DNA of 64,000 bases from Actimicrobium antarcticum (GTDB lineage: Bacteria > Pseudomonadota > Gammaproteobacteria > Burkholderiales > Burkholderiaceae_D), in NCBI RefSeq assembly GCF_039536745.1, contig NZ_BAAAZE010000008.1, positions 496,001 through 560,000 of the forward strand, written 5' to 3'. Positions 9,098 to 17,744 of this stretch are shown here, piece after piece. A program made the translations under genes and the position numbers. Positions within the stretch are counted from its first letter, which is position 1, and every line of letters begins with the position of its first letter. Under the pieces are notes generated by a model that had not been told where the DNA came from, did no database searches, and saw nothing but the letters and a program-made list of their open reading frames with translations.

Positions 9098-10048
9098 TTA
9101 TTCGGCAAACAGTGACATCACCGAATCGCCGGTACTGATGCGCTTGAATGTTTCTGCCAGCAACTCTGCACAGCTCAATTGCCGGATCTTTCCGCAGGCA
9201 CGTGCTGCTTCCGACAGAGGGATCGTGTCCACGACCACCAGTTCATCCAGCGTGGATGAGGTGATCCGCTCGATTGCCGGGCCCGACAGAACCGGATGCG
9301 TACAGTAGGCAATCACTTTTTTGGCGCCACGGTCTTTCAGTACTTCCGCTGCCTTGACCAGAGTACCTGCGGTGTCGACCATGTCATCCATGATCACGCA
9401 GTTGCGACCTTCGACTTCACCAATGATGTTCATGACTTCGGAGACATTGGCTTTCGGGCGACGCTTGTCGATGATGGCCAGGTCGCAATTGAGGCGCTTT
9501 GCCAATGCCCGGGCGCGGACGACGCCGCCGACATCCGGGGACACCACGAGCAGGTCATCATAATTCTTGGCAACCAGGTCGCTAAGCAGGATAGGCGATG
9601 CATAGATGTTGTCGACAGGAATATCAAAGAATCCCTGAATCTGGTCTGCATGCAGATCCATGATCAGAACCCGTTCGACGCCGGCTTGCTGCAACATGTT
9701 GGCGACGACCTTGGCCGAGATGGCGACACGGGCCGAGCGTGGACGACGGTCCTGACGGGCGTAGCCGAAATACGGGATCGCTGCGGTGATGCGTCCGGCG
9801 GATGCACGTTTGAGCGCGTCGACCATCAGCATCAGTTCCATCAGGTTGTCATTGGTAGGAGCGCAGGTCGACTGCAGCACGAACACGTCCTTGCCACGCA
9901 CGTTCTCGTTGATCTCGACGACGATTTCGCCATCGGAAAACTTTGAAACGACTGCTTTGCCAAGTTCGATGCCAAGTTGCTTTGCAACTCCTATGGCGAG
10001 ATCCGGATTTGCGTTGCCGGTAAAAACCATCAGGTTATCGAGCGCCAT
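9098..10048 (-). CDS. prs: Ribose-phosphate pyrophosphokinase (PRPP synthetase)
   Basis: Prs makes phosphoribosyl pyrophosphate from ribose 5-phosphate and ATP for purine, pyrimidine, His, Trp and NAD synthesis. The 316-residue length is standard for class I enzymes. Visible motifs are the substrate region FVLQSTCAPTNDNLMELMLMVDALKRA (about 56-82), YARQDRR, the Mg/PRPP site DLHADQIQGFFDIPVDN near 130-146 and the PRPP-binding VIMDDMVDTAGTL near 217-229. A partial GGAA ribosome site precedes the ATG. It is separated from tRNA-Gln upstream by a hairpin terminator, so it probably has its own promoter near 10060-10090, though no clear -35/-10 pair was found. Confidence 0.97.
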   Translation of the reverse strand: MALDNLMVFTGNANPDLAIGVAKQLGIELGKAVVSKFSDGEIVVEINENVRGKDVFVLQSTCAPTNDNLMELMLMVDALKRASAGRITAAIPYFGYARQDRRPRSARVAISAKVVANMLQQAGVERVLIMDLHADQIQGFFDIPVDNIYASPILLSDLVAKNYDDLLVVSPDVGGVVRARALAKRLNCDLAIIDKRRPKANVSEVMNIIGEVEGRNCVIMDDMVDTAGTLVKAAEVLKDRGAKKVIAYCTHPVLSGPAIERITSSTLDELVVVDTIPLSEAARACGKIRQLSCAELLAETFKRISTGDSVMSLFAE

Positions 10049-10087
10049 TGTGGGGTTCCTGGAAGCAGTCGTTAAAAAAATTAAACA

Positions 10088-10138
10088 GCAAAATAAAAAG
10101 CCGCCAAGGCCCGACGTTTCAGTCTTGCGTTGGCGGCT
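10088..10138 (-). terminator. Terminator after tRNA-Gln, upstream of prs
   Basis: AGCCGCCAA (10130-10138 on the minus strand) pairs with TTGGCGGCT (10099-10107) and is followed on the minus strand by TTTTATTTT. The loop is long (22 bases). It would end the ispE/tRNA-Gln transcript before prs. Confidence 0.7.
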
Positions 10139-10175
10139 AGCGTATCTATTTTATTATTTTTTTCGTTTCGTTCAA

Positions 10176-10252
10176 TGGCAGGGGAAGAAGGATTCGAACC
10201 TTCGAATGCTGGAATCAAAATCCAGTGCCTTAACCGGCTTGGCGATTCCCCT
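10176..10252 (-). tRNA. tRNA-Gln (anticodon TTG)
   Basis: The minus strand gives a full 77-base cloverleaf beginning AGGGGAA and ending TTCCCCT-G-CCA, with the 3' CCA encoded. The anticodon arm is CTGGA-TTTTGAT-TCCAG, placing TTG at positions 34-36, the glutamine anticodon. The T arm carries GGTTCGAATCC. It lies between ispE and prs, a placement shared by many betaproteobacteria, and is followed by a hairpin terminator. Confidence 0.96.
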
Positions 10253-10327
10253 ACGCAACCTTGCTTTTGATGTGGTGCCGACGCTGACCTACGCGTTGTA
10301 CGACCCATCAAAAAAATTTCATTTACT

Positions 10328-11176
10328 TCACTGCAAATGCGACAGCGGGTGTTCATCGAGAGCCCGTGCGATCCATGCTCTCCATTTCTTCGGTACTGAT
10401 GCAAGCACTGCTTCGGCTTCATCTCTGGTCTCGAAGGCGCAAAAAACGCACGCTCCGGAACCCGTCATTCTTGCTGTTCCATGTTGCCCCAGCCAATCGA
10501 TGGCCTCGGCAACTGCCGGAAACAACTTTGTCGCCACAGCTTGCAAATCATTCCTCCCGTTGCGAATGTATGCCCCGGAAAAGTCCAGCATTTTGACGGG
10601 TTTCGAATTCCTTGTCAATTCAGAAGATGCAAATATTGCTGCGGTCGGAATAGACACGCCGGGCTCGATGACAACAAACCAATGATCCGGTGTATCGATA
10701 CGCATCAACTGTTCGCCGACGCCCTCCGCAAAAGCATTGTGGCCGAACAGGAAAAAAGGGACGTCGGCACCGAGCTGCAGGCCAAGCGCCATCAATTGCG
10801 AACGGCTCAGTCCGGTCTGCCACAAATAGTTCAGTGCGAGCAGCGTGGTGGCCGCGTCGGAAGATCCACCGCCTAGACCGCCACCCATCGGCAGGTTTTT
10901 CCGGACAGCGATATTGGCGCCGTTGTTGCTGCCGGTGGCCTGTTGCAGCAGGCGCGCTGCGCGCACGATCAGGTCGCTGTCGTGCTCCACACCGGCAACA
11001 GCGGTAGTGCGCAGGATGACACCGTCGTCCCTTGTATCAAAATCCAGCGAGTCGCTGCGATCGATCAGCTGGAAGGCTGTTTGCAGCAAGTGATAGCCAT
11101 CGGCCCGTCTGCCGGTCACGTGCAAAAAAAGATTCAGTTTGGCCGGGGCAGGGCAATTGTGCAGGACGCGCGCCAT
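10328..11176 (-). CDS. ispE: 4-diphosphocytidyl-2-C-methyl-D-erythritol kinase IspE
   Basis: IspE is the ATP-dependent GHMP kinase of the non-mevalonate isoprenoid pathway, phosphorylating CDP-methylerythritol. The protein (282 residues from the chosen start) shows the substrate-binding APAKLNLFLHV near its terminus, the GHMP ATP loop PMGGGLGGGSSDAA near 96-109, the GADVPFF motif and a late MTGSGACVF. The frame also allows a TTG start at 11188 overlapping the lolB stop; I prefer the ATG at 11176, which matches the usual N-terminus. It follows lolB almost without gap, the conserved lolB-ispE-tRNA-Gln-prs order. Confidence 0.96.
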   Translation of the reverse strand: MARVLHNCPAPAKLNLFLHVTGRRADGYHLLQTAFQLIDRSDSLDFDTRDDGVILRTTAVAGVEHDSDLIVRAARLLQQATGSNNGANIAVRKNLPMGGGLGGGSSDAATTLLALNYLWQTGLSRSQLMALGLQLGADVPFFLFGHNAFAEGVGEQLMRIDTPDHWFVVIEPGVSIPTAAIFASSELTRNSKPVKMLDFSGAYIRNGRNDLQAVATKLFPAVAEAIDWLGQHGTARMTGSGACVFCAFETRDEAEAVLASVPKKWRAWIARALDEHPLSHLQ

Positions 11177-11184
11177 CGGCGGAC

Positions 11185-11805
11185 TCAACCCGGTTGCCAG
11201 CTGTCGATCACGATCCGCAGTCCGACATCGCCTGCCTGTGGCGTTGTGCGTGACAGGTCGATGCGCTTTGGCCGTGCTGGCAACGCAGGGTCACTCGCTT
11301 CCCAGCTGACGTATTGCAACTGCCAGCCGTCGTTCGTCACGATGGGCGTCGTGCTGGTCGACGAGGCAGTCACGCGTTCACCGGCGACATTGGTGGCCTG
11401 GCCTTGCAGCCAGTCACGCAATCCGGCCAACGGCAGCGGCCAGCCCAGAGCCTCGGTTGCCAGTGCATCGGGGTCGGCAGCGGTACGCGTAGGCTGCCCC
11501 GCCTGCGACAGCGTGGACTCCGCCGGACCGATGGTGATGGTGGCCAGTGTCTGCCCTAACGGCGAGCGCAGCGTGACGAGCGTGTTCCCGGCGCGTTGCG
11601 ACCAGCTGAAGCTGCCGTGGACGGCTTCTTCCTTGCCATTGTTCTGATATCGCACCGAAAGCCGACCACCCAGCTCGATGCTCGTGACCGGACGGACGGT
11701 CGTGGCCGGCGATGGAAGAGACGGAGGCGGTGCCAGGCTGGCACAGCTGGTCAGCGCACTGCCGACCAGTATTGCGGTACAGGCAACCCGCGCCAGACCA
11801 GCCAT
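11185..11805 (-). CDS. lolB: Outer-membrane lipoprotein LolB
   Basis: LolB accepts lipoproteins from the periplasmic chaperone LolA and inserts them into the outer membrane. The 206-residue protein has a lipoprotein signal peptide ending in the lipobox LTSC (Cys about 21). A proline-rich linker and the LolB beta domain follow, with ELGGRLSVRYQ and GSFSWSQRAGNTLVTLRSPLGQTLATI. The ATG at 11805 shares one base with the TPR gene stop (TGATG), so the two genes are probably translationally coupled; a GTG at 11808 is the alternative. ispE follows directly, as in most proteobacteria. Confidence 0.93.
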   Translation of the reverse strand: MAGLARVACTAILVGSALTSCASLAPPPSLPSPATTVRPVTSIELGGRLSVRYQNNGKEEAVHGSFSWSQRAGNTLVTLRSPLGQTLATITIGPAESTLSQAGQPTRTAADPDALATEALGWPLPLAGLRDWLQGQATNVAGERVTASSTSTTPIVTNDGWQLQYVSWEASDPALPARPKRIDLSRTTPQAGDVGLRIVIDSWQPG

Positions 11806-13628
11806 CACAGCTGTACCTGAAGTCGTGCCAGCGTACTCTTCAGGGAATCATTTTTGGGGTCCTTGGTGCGGGCATCGCGCCAGAACTTCTGGGCGTCGGA
11901 TTTTTGACCGCGGACCCACAGTACTTCGCCCAGATGGACCGCAATTTCGGCATCCTGACGCAGCGTGTAGGCGCGGCGTAACAGATCTTCCGCTTCCTGT
12001 AATTTGCCTTGGCGGTACTGGACCCAGCCCATGCTGTCGAGAATGAACGGGTCGTTCGGTGCCAGTTTCAAGGCCTGTTCAACCAGCTTGGCGGCTTCCG
12101 GCAAACGCAGGTTGCGCTCGGCCAGCGAGTAGCCCAGCGCGTTGTACGCGTGCTGGTTGTCCGGTGCCAGTTTGATGACGGTGCGCAGCGCAGTTTCCAT
12201 CTTGTCGAGGACATTGGATTTTTCAGCGGCCATGGCGAAGTCATAGAGCAGGTCGATGTTTTCCGGGAAACGGCGTGTCCCAGTTTCGAGGACCTGAAAC
12301 GACTGCTGCTGCAAGTTGGCATCGCGCAGAATTTGCGCATCGGTCTGGATCACCAGGATTTGTTCGCGTTCACTGTCGCCTGACAGGGTTGCCAGTAATT
12401 GACGTGCCGAAGCGAGTTGCCCACCTTGCGCCATCAGTTGGGCACGTTTGAGCTGTGCGCCGAAATACGCTTCGCCTGGTCCGATCTGCGCCAGATAGAT
12501 AAGCGCGCCGTCGATATCCTTGCGCTCTTCGGCGATCTGCGACAGCACCAGCAGCGCTTGTGCCGGATCGCGCGCTGAATCGGGTTGCTCGGCCAGCAGC
12601 TTCAGGTACGTCGTCAGGTATTTTTCGGCTTGTTTGAAATCACTGGTTTGTGTGCTCAGGATGCCGAGTGCAAACAGGGTGGTCAGGTCGTCCGGTTGTG
12701 CAGTGAGCAGGGTTTCGAATTCGACGCGCGCTTTGGCATACTGGTTTTGCTCGACCAGCATGCGGCCATAGGCAATGCGCACTTCGCGGCTTGCCGGGTT
12801 TGCTTTCAGAAACGCCTTGAGAGACTGAAGAGCTTCATCCTTGTCAGTAATTACCTGCGCCAGCGTCAGTGCCGCAATGTCCGAGTTCGGCCTGGCATTG
12901 AGTGCCGTCACTGCTTCGGCGCGTGCACGAACGCTGTCATTGCTGGCGAAGGCGGCCTGGGCCAGCGCGATGTGTGCTTCGGGAAGATCAAGGTAGGGAG
13001 CCGACAATTTCTCCATGATCACGAAGGCTGCCTTTTTGTCCTTCACACGCAATAGCAAACGCTGAATCTGCAACAGCAGGATGCCACGGCTTTGCGGGCG
13101 GACATCACGCAGGCGTTGCTCGAATACTTCCTGTACTTCTGCCAGGTCGTCACCGATCAGGATCAGGCCAAGGTAATACTGGGTGGCTTCTTCGGAGGTT
13201 GGCGCCAGTGCGCGCCAGAGTCGTATTGCGGCCAGCGCTTCGTCGGGCTGTTTGGCACCGATCGCCATTTCAGCGGCGCGCCGTGCCAGGCGCGGGTCCG
13301 CGGTTTCCTTGGCGGATGCCAGCATGCTGGCGTAGGCCGGTTGCCATCCGCCGCGCTGGAAGGAGATTTCCGCAGTCAGTATCTTGAACATCAACTCTTC
13401 CGTCAGTTCGACCGACGGAAGGCCTTCGTTGGCGCGCTTTTCTGCGGCAGTTTCATCGTCCTCGGGTGTGGCGGCTATGAATGCGGCAGGTGGCGCTTCT
13501 GCAGTGACAGCGTAGGCCGGCGACGTCACACCGGGAAGCCCGGCGCAGGCGGACAACATGGTCGACAGCGTTACAATGGCGAGTGCGATTTTCAAGTGGG
13601 GATCCTGGCTGTTCAAGCGGTTTTTCAT
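11805..13628 (-). CDS. TPR-repeat outer-membrane lipoprotein
   Basis: This 607-residue protein has a signal peptide ending in the lipobox LSAC (Cys about 28), then a short disordered stretch (about 30-70), then tetratricopeptide-like helical pairs over the rest. The clearest repeats are NQYAKARVEFETLLTAQPDDLTTLFALG (about 297-325) and three consecutive units near 480-575 (APDNQHAYNALGYSLAERN; APNDPFILDSMGWVQYRQG). Such proteins are protein-protein scaffolds; the partner is not deducible. It heads the minus block with lolB and ispE and is divergent from mutM. Conservation of this neighbourhood suggests a cell-envelope role, but that is inference. Confidence 0.85.
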   Translation of the reverse strand: MKNRLNSQDPHLKIALAIVTLSTMLSACAGLPGVTSPAYAVTAEAPPAAFIAATPEDDETAAEKRANEGLPSVELTEELMFKILTAEISFQRGGWQPAYASMLASAKETADPRLARRAAEMAIGAKQPDEALAAIRLWRALAPTSEEATQYYLGLILIGDDLAEVQEVFEQRLRDVRPQSRGILLLQIQRLLLRVKDKKAAFVIMEKLSAPYLDLPEAHIALAQAAFASNDSVRARAEAVTALNARPNSDIAALTLAQVITDKDEALQSLKAFLKANPASREVRIAYGRMLVEQNQYAKARVEFETLLTAQPDDLTTLFALGILSTQTSDFKQAEKYLTTYLKLLAEQPDSARDPAQALLVLSQIAEERKDIDGALIYLAQIGPGEAYFGAQLKRAQLMAQGGQLASARQLLATLSGDSEREQILVIQTDAQILRDANLQQQSFQVLETGTRRFPENIDLLYDFAMAAEKSNVLDKMETALRTVIKLAPDNQHAYNALGYSLAERNLRLPEAAKLVEQALKLAPNDPFILDSMGWVQYRQGKLQEAEDLLRRAYTLRQDAEIAVHLGEVLWVRGQKSDAQKFWRDARTKDPKNDSLKSTLARLQVQL

Positions 13629-13740
13629 TCTACGCTCAACCTACCGGATTCGCGTGGCGGTGCGCCGGTAACCCCGGCCTGCGCTGCGGAATCGGTTTCA
13701 AATCTGTTTCATTTGCTGCAGCAAGGAGTGTGCGCCAGTC

Positions 13741-14562
13741 ATGCCCGAATTACCTGAAGTCGAAGTCACCCGCATGGGGATCGCGCCGCATATCGATGGC
13801 CGCATCGTCAGCGCGATCATCATGCGACGCAGCGGTTTGCGCTGGCCGTTTCCGCCGGATCTTGCAGAAATATTGACTGGTCGCACTGTGCGCGCGACCG
13901 GTCGGCGCGGCAAGTACCTGCTAATTCAATTTGACCATGGCACGTTGATCATCCACCTCGGTATGTCTGGCCATTTGCGCATCCTGCCACTCGCAACGCC
14001 CGCAGAGAAACACGATCATTTTGACCTGGTCACCGGCGACCAGGTGATGCGCCTGACTGATCCGCGGCGTTTCGGCGCCGTGCTCTGGCATCCGCAGGCC
14101 GACGGTCCGGCGGATGCACACGTGCTATTGCGTGGACTGGGCATCGAGCCGCTGGGTGCCGTGTCGCTGGCACAGACACTGTTCTCGCAAACCAGGGGGC
14201 GCAGCGCTGCCATCAAGCAGGTGCTGCTGGCGGGCGACATCGTGGTTGGAGTAGGCAACATTTATGCTTCCGAAAGCCTGTTCAGAGCCCGCATCCATCC
14301 CAAAACACCGGCGGGCCGCATCGCGCTGGCGCGCTACGTAACGTTGGCATCCGAGATCCAGAGCACGCTGGCGGCGGCAATTGATCAAGGTGGCAGCACT
14401 TTGCGTGACTTTGTGGGGGCAAACGGACAGTCGGGGTATTTTCAGCAGAGCTACTTCGTCTATGATCGAACGGGGCTTCCCTGTCGCGTTTGCGGGCAGG
14501 CGGTGCGCCAGATCAAGCAGGGGCAACGCTCGACGTTTTATTGCGTTCATTGCCAGACCTGA
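13741..14562 (+). CDS. mutM: Bifunctional formamidopyrimidine-DNA glycosylase/AP lyase MutM
   Basis: MutM (Fpg) excises 8-oxoguanine and formamidopyrimidines and nicks the abasic site. The 273-residue protein begins with the catalytic PELPEVE (Pro at mature position 1, Glu next). The conserved Lys lies in RRGKYLL near 57, DPRRFG near 108, the helix-two-turn-helix NIYASE near 173, and the protein ends in a four-Cys zinc finger (CRVCG and CVHCQ). Length and motif spacing are normal. It is the first gene of mutM-dynamin-mutY, so two enzymes of the 8-oxoguanine repair system flank a GTPase gene. Confidence 0.97.
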   Translation: MPELPEVEVTRMGIAPHIDGRIVSAIIMRRSGLRWPFPPDLAEILTGRTVRATGRRGKYLLIQFDHGTLIIHLGMSGHLRILPLATPAEKHDHFDLVTGDQVMRLTDPRRFGAVLWHPQADGPADAHVLLRGLGIEPLGAVSLAQTLFSQTRGRSAAIKQVLLAGDIVVGVGNIYASESLFRARIHPKTPAGRIALARYVTLASEIQSTLAAAIDQGGSTLRDFVGANGQSGYFQQSYFVYDRTGLPCRVCGQAVRQIKQGQRSTFYCVHCQT

Positions 14563-14584
14563 CCTAATTTGCAGGAGCACGACG

Positions 14585-16564
14585 ATGCAACATCGCCGTG
14601 AACGGAGAAAGAGCGGGGGACACATCGTGAGTAATCTGGTTCAGACATTCGAGGAGTACAGCAGCTGGCGCGATGATGTTCTGGTGGCGCTGGCACGCTA
14701 CCGCGACCACATAGAGACACTGCAACTGATGGACCCCGTCAGCGAACAGCGCTTTGAACAGATGGGTACCCGCCTGTCAGCAGACAAACTGACCATTGCC
14801 TTTGTCGCCGAGTTCTCGCGCGGCAAATCAGAGCTGATCAACGCGATTTTTTTTGCCGGATACGGCCAGCGTATTTTGCCTTCCTCGGCCGGTCGCACCA
14901 CCATGTGCCCCACCGAGCTGTTGTATGACGAGACCTCCCCGCCGTCGATCCGATTGCTGCCCATCGAAACCCGCGCCGAGTCGCAATCGACCAGCGATCT
15001 GAAAGGCCAGGAGCATGCCTGGACCGTGCTGCCGCTGAACCTGTCCTCCGGAGATGGCATGCTCGAAGCATTCCGGCAAGTCAGCCTGACCAAGCGCGTA
15101 TCGATTGCGCAGGCGCAGAGCTTTGGCCTGTATGACGAGCGCGACCCGGACCTCGGCCTGTCCGTCGATGACGACGGCATGGTGGAAATTTCCCGCTGGC
15201 GCCACGCCATCGTCAATTTCCCGCATCCGCTGCTGCAGCAAGGCCTGGTCATCATCGACACACCGGGACTCAATGCGATCGGCACCGAGCCCGAGCTGAC
15301 CCTGAACCTGATCCCGAACGCCCACGCCGTGCTGTTCGTGCTGGCAGCAGACACGGGCGTGACAAAAAGCGATATTGCGATCTGGCGCGACCACATCGGC
15401 ACCGGGGCAGGGCGCATGGTGGTGCTCAACAAGATCGATAGCATGTGGGATGAATTGCGTACTCCGGCCGAAGTCGAGCAGCAGATTCGCCAGCAGGTGA
15501 CCAGCGCGGCCCAGATGCTGGGCCTGCACGAGAGCCAGATCTATCCGGTCTCGGCACAAAAAGGACTGGTAGCCAAGATCCACCGCGATGACGCACTGCT
15601 TGCACGCAGTCGCCTGCCGTTGCTGGAAAACGCCTTGTCCAGCCAGCTGATCCCGTCACGCAAGCACATCATCCGCAGCCAGCTCTCGGGCGATATCGAC
15701 GAGCTGGCCGCAACCAAAAAAAACCAGCTGTCAGCGCGCACCCGCAGTGTCGTCGAGCAGTTGCTGGAACTGAAAAGCCTGCGCGGCAAGAACCGCAACA
15801 TCATCGAACACATGATGAAACGGATCGATATCGAAAAACGTGAATTCGACGGCAGCCTGATCCGGTTGCAGGGAACGCGCGCCGTGTTTGCGCGACTGTC
15901 CAGCGAAGTCTTCACCAGCCTCGGAATGGAAGTGCTCAAGCAGGACATCAAGCTGACGCGCGAGTCGATGGATAGCAGCATCTTTTCATCGGGTTTTCGC
16001 GATGCAGTGCGGCGCTTCTTTGCGCAACTCCAGAATAATTTGCAAACCTCCGCGCGCAAGACGGACGAAATCACGGCAATGATGACCGTGATGTACCGCA
16101 AATTTTCGACCGAACATGGCTTGGCATTGTCGACGCCGATGCAGTTTTCCCTCGACAAATACATGAAAGAGATCGACATGATTGAAGGGATTTACCAGCG
16201 CCAGTTCGGTGCGGCGGTGATGCTGACCACACGCAATGGCGTGCTGATGCAGAAGTTTTTCGAATCGATCGCTTCACGGGTTAAACAGAGTTTTTCACAG
16301 GCCAACCAGGATGTTGAAGCCTGGCTGAAGGTGGTGATGGCGCCGCTGGAAGGGCAGATCAGAGAGCACAAGGCGCAACTGAAACGCCGTCGCCTGTCGA
16401 TCGAGCGCATCCACCTCGCCACTGACAGTCTGGAAGAAAAAGTCTCGGCGTTCGAGCAAATGGAGGCAGATTTGTCGGTGCAGCTGGCGCGCTTGCTGGT
16501 GCTCGAAAATGCGTTGAACAATGCGCTGCAGGCAGACTATGTGGCGCAAGCGGTGGCTGCCTGA
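14585..16564 (+). CDS. Dynamin-family large GTPase
   Basis: This 659-residue bacterial dynamin-like protein shows the G1 loop AEFSRGKS (75-82; Ala replaces the first Gly, usual in this group), a Thr-rich G2 (RTTMCPTE near 104-111), G3 DTPG (225-228) and G4 NKID (282-285). A long helical, coiled-coil-prone half follows (about 370-655), expected to form the stalk. No clear membrane span is seen. The ATG at 14585 has GCAGGAG seven bases upstream; a GTG at 14627 (VSNLVQTF) after GGGGGA is a real alternative. Its TGA shares one base with the mutY ATG. Cellular role is unknown; membrane remodelling is inferred from family. Confidence 0.88.
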   Translation: MQHRRERRKSGGHIVSNLVQTFEEYSSWRDDVLVALARYRDHIETLQLMDPVSEQRFEQMGTRLSADKLTIAFVAEFSRGKSELINAIFFAGYGQRILPSSAGRTTMCPTELLYDETSPPSIRLLPIETRAESQSTSDLKGQEHAWTVLPLNLSSGDGMLEAFRQVSLTKRVSIAQAQSFGLYDERDPDLGLSVDDDGMVEISRWRHAIVNFPHPLLQQGLVIIDTPGLNAIGTEPELTLNLIPNAHAVLFVLAADTGVTKSDIAIWRDHIGTGAGRMVVLNKIDSMWDELRTPAEVEQQIRQQVTSAAQMLGLHESQIYPVSAQKGLVAKIHRDDALLARSRLPLLENALSSQLIPSRKHIIRSQLSGDIDELAATKKNQLSARTRSVVEQLLELKSLRGKNRNIIEHMMKRIDIEKREFDGSLIRLQGTRAVFARLSSEVFTSLGMEVLKQDIKLTRESMDSSIFSSGFRDAVRRFFAQLQNNLQTSARKTDEITAMMTVMYRKFSTEHGLALSTPMQFSLDKYMKEIDMIEGIYQRQFGAAVMLTTRNGVLMQKFFESIASRVKQSFSQANQDVEAWLKVVMAPLEGQIREHKAQLKRRRLSIERIHLATDSLEEKVSAFEQMEADLSVQLARLLVLENALNNALQADYVAQAVAA

Positions 16565-17721
16565 TGGCGAAAATGCCAGTGGTAGCGGCTGCCGACTATA
16601 TCGATCCCGAGTTTTCTACTGTCGTAGTGTCCTGGCAGAAACAGCACGGCCGCCATGCGCTGCCCTGGCAGAACACCCGTGACGCCTACCGCATCTGGTT
16701 ATCCGAAATCATGTTGCAGCAGACCCAGGTTGCTGCGGTCATTCCGTACTATCAAAAATTCCTGATCAGCTTTCCGGATGTCGCGTCGCTGGCCGGTGCC
16801 AGCGCGGAATCCGTCATGTCGCACTGGAGCGGGCTGGGTTACTACACGCGTGCACGCAATTTGCACCAGTGCGCCAAACGTGTCGTGGCCGAGCATGGTG
16901 GCGTATTTCCGAGCGACCCTTTGCTGCTGGCCGAGTTGCCCGGTATTGGTCGCTCCACGGCGGCGGCCATTTCTGCATTTGCCTACGGTACCCGGGCCGC
17001 CATTCTTGACGGTAACGTCAAACGCGTATTCAGCCGGGTCTTTGGTGTCGAGGGTTTTCCTGGCAGCAAACCGGTCGAAGACCAGCTCTGGTTGCGTGCG
17101 GAGGCGTTGCTACCGCAGGCGGACTTTGACGTCGACTCCGCAATCGGGTCATACACGCAAGGGTTGATGGATCTGGGTGCCACGCTGTGCACGCGCATCC
17201 GACCCGATTGCGCGCGTTGCCCGCTGGCGTATCGCTGTGTTGCGCTGGCAACTAACCGGGTGCACTTGCTGCCGGTGCGCAAACCCAAAAAAGCCGTGCC
17301 GCAGCGCCAAACCTCCATGCTGGTCATCGTCGATAACGGTCAGGTCTTGCTGGAGCAGCGTCCTGATTCCGGTATCTGGGGCGGCCTGTTGTCGTTGCCG
17401 GAAGTTGAGTTGCTGGCACCGGCTGACCTGGATGGCGAAGGTGACCGGACCATTTTTGATCAGTTGCTGGAACAGGCCGTGAGCCCTTTCGGCGTGACCG
17501 CTTCGTGCGTGCGCCTGATGCCTTTTTCGCACGCATTCACACATTTCAAATTGCAGATTTCGCCGTATGCCGTGCACTTGTCGCAGCGTATCGAACGGGC
17601 CGGGCAGGACGGCCATGTCTGGTACCACACCGATCGCCTGGCCGATGCGCCATTGCCGGCGCCGGTAAAAAAATTGCTGCTGGGGTTATTCCACTCGGAG
17701 GATCTGTTCGGGCTGGCGTGA
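16564..17721 (+). CDS. mutY: A/G-specific adenine DNA glycosylase MutY
   Basis: MutY removes adenine mispaired with 8-oxoguanine. The 385-residue protein shows the catalytic Glu in SEIMLQQTQV (near 42-51), the helix-hairpin-helix LPGIGRSTAAAI near 124-135 with the catalytic Asp in ILDGNVKR, and the [4Fe-4S] ligands in the pattern C-x6-C-x2-C-x5-C (CTRIRPDCARCPLAYRC). A C-terminal NUDIX-like domain (about 245-375) recognises 8-oxoguanine. The ATG overlaps the dynamin-gene stop by one base. It ends 23 bp from the stop of a convergent GGDEF gene, with no terminator visible between them. Confidence 0.97.
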   Translation: MAKMPVVAAADYIDPEFSTVVVSWQKQHGRHALPWQNTRDAYRIWLSEIMLQQTQVAAVIPYYQKFLISFPDVASLAGASAESVMSHWSGLGYYTRARNLHQCAKRVVAEHGGVFPSDPLLLAELPGIGRSTAAAISAFAYGTRAAILDGNVKRVFSRVFGVEGFPGSKPVEDQLWLRAEALLPQADFDVDSAIGSYTQGLMDLGATLCTRIRPDCARCPLAYRCVALATNRVHLLPVRKPKKAVPQRQTSMLVIVDNGQVLLEQRPDSGIWGGLLSLPEVELLAPADLDGEGDRTIFDQLLEQAVSPFGVTASCVRLMPFSHAFTHFKLQISPYAVHLSQRIERAGQDGHVWYHTDRLADAPLPAPVKKLLLGLFHSEDLFGLA

Positions 17722-17744
17722 ACCGAACCGGGCGAACATGCCGG

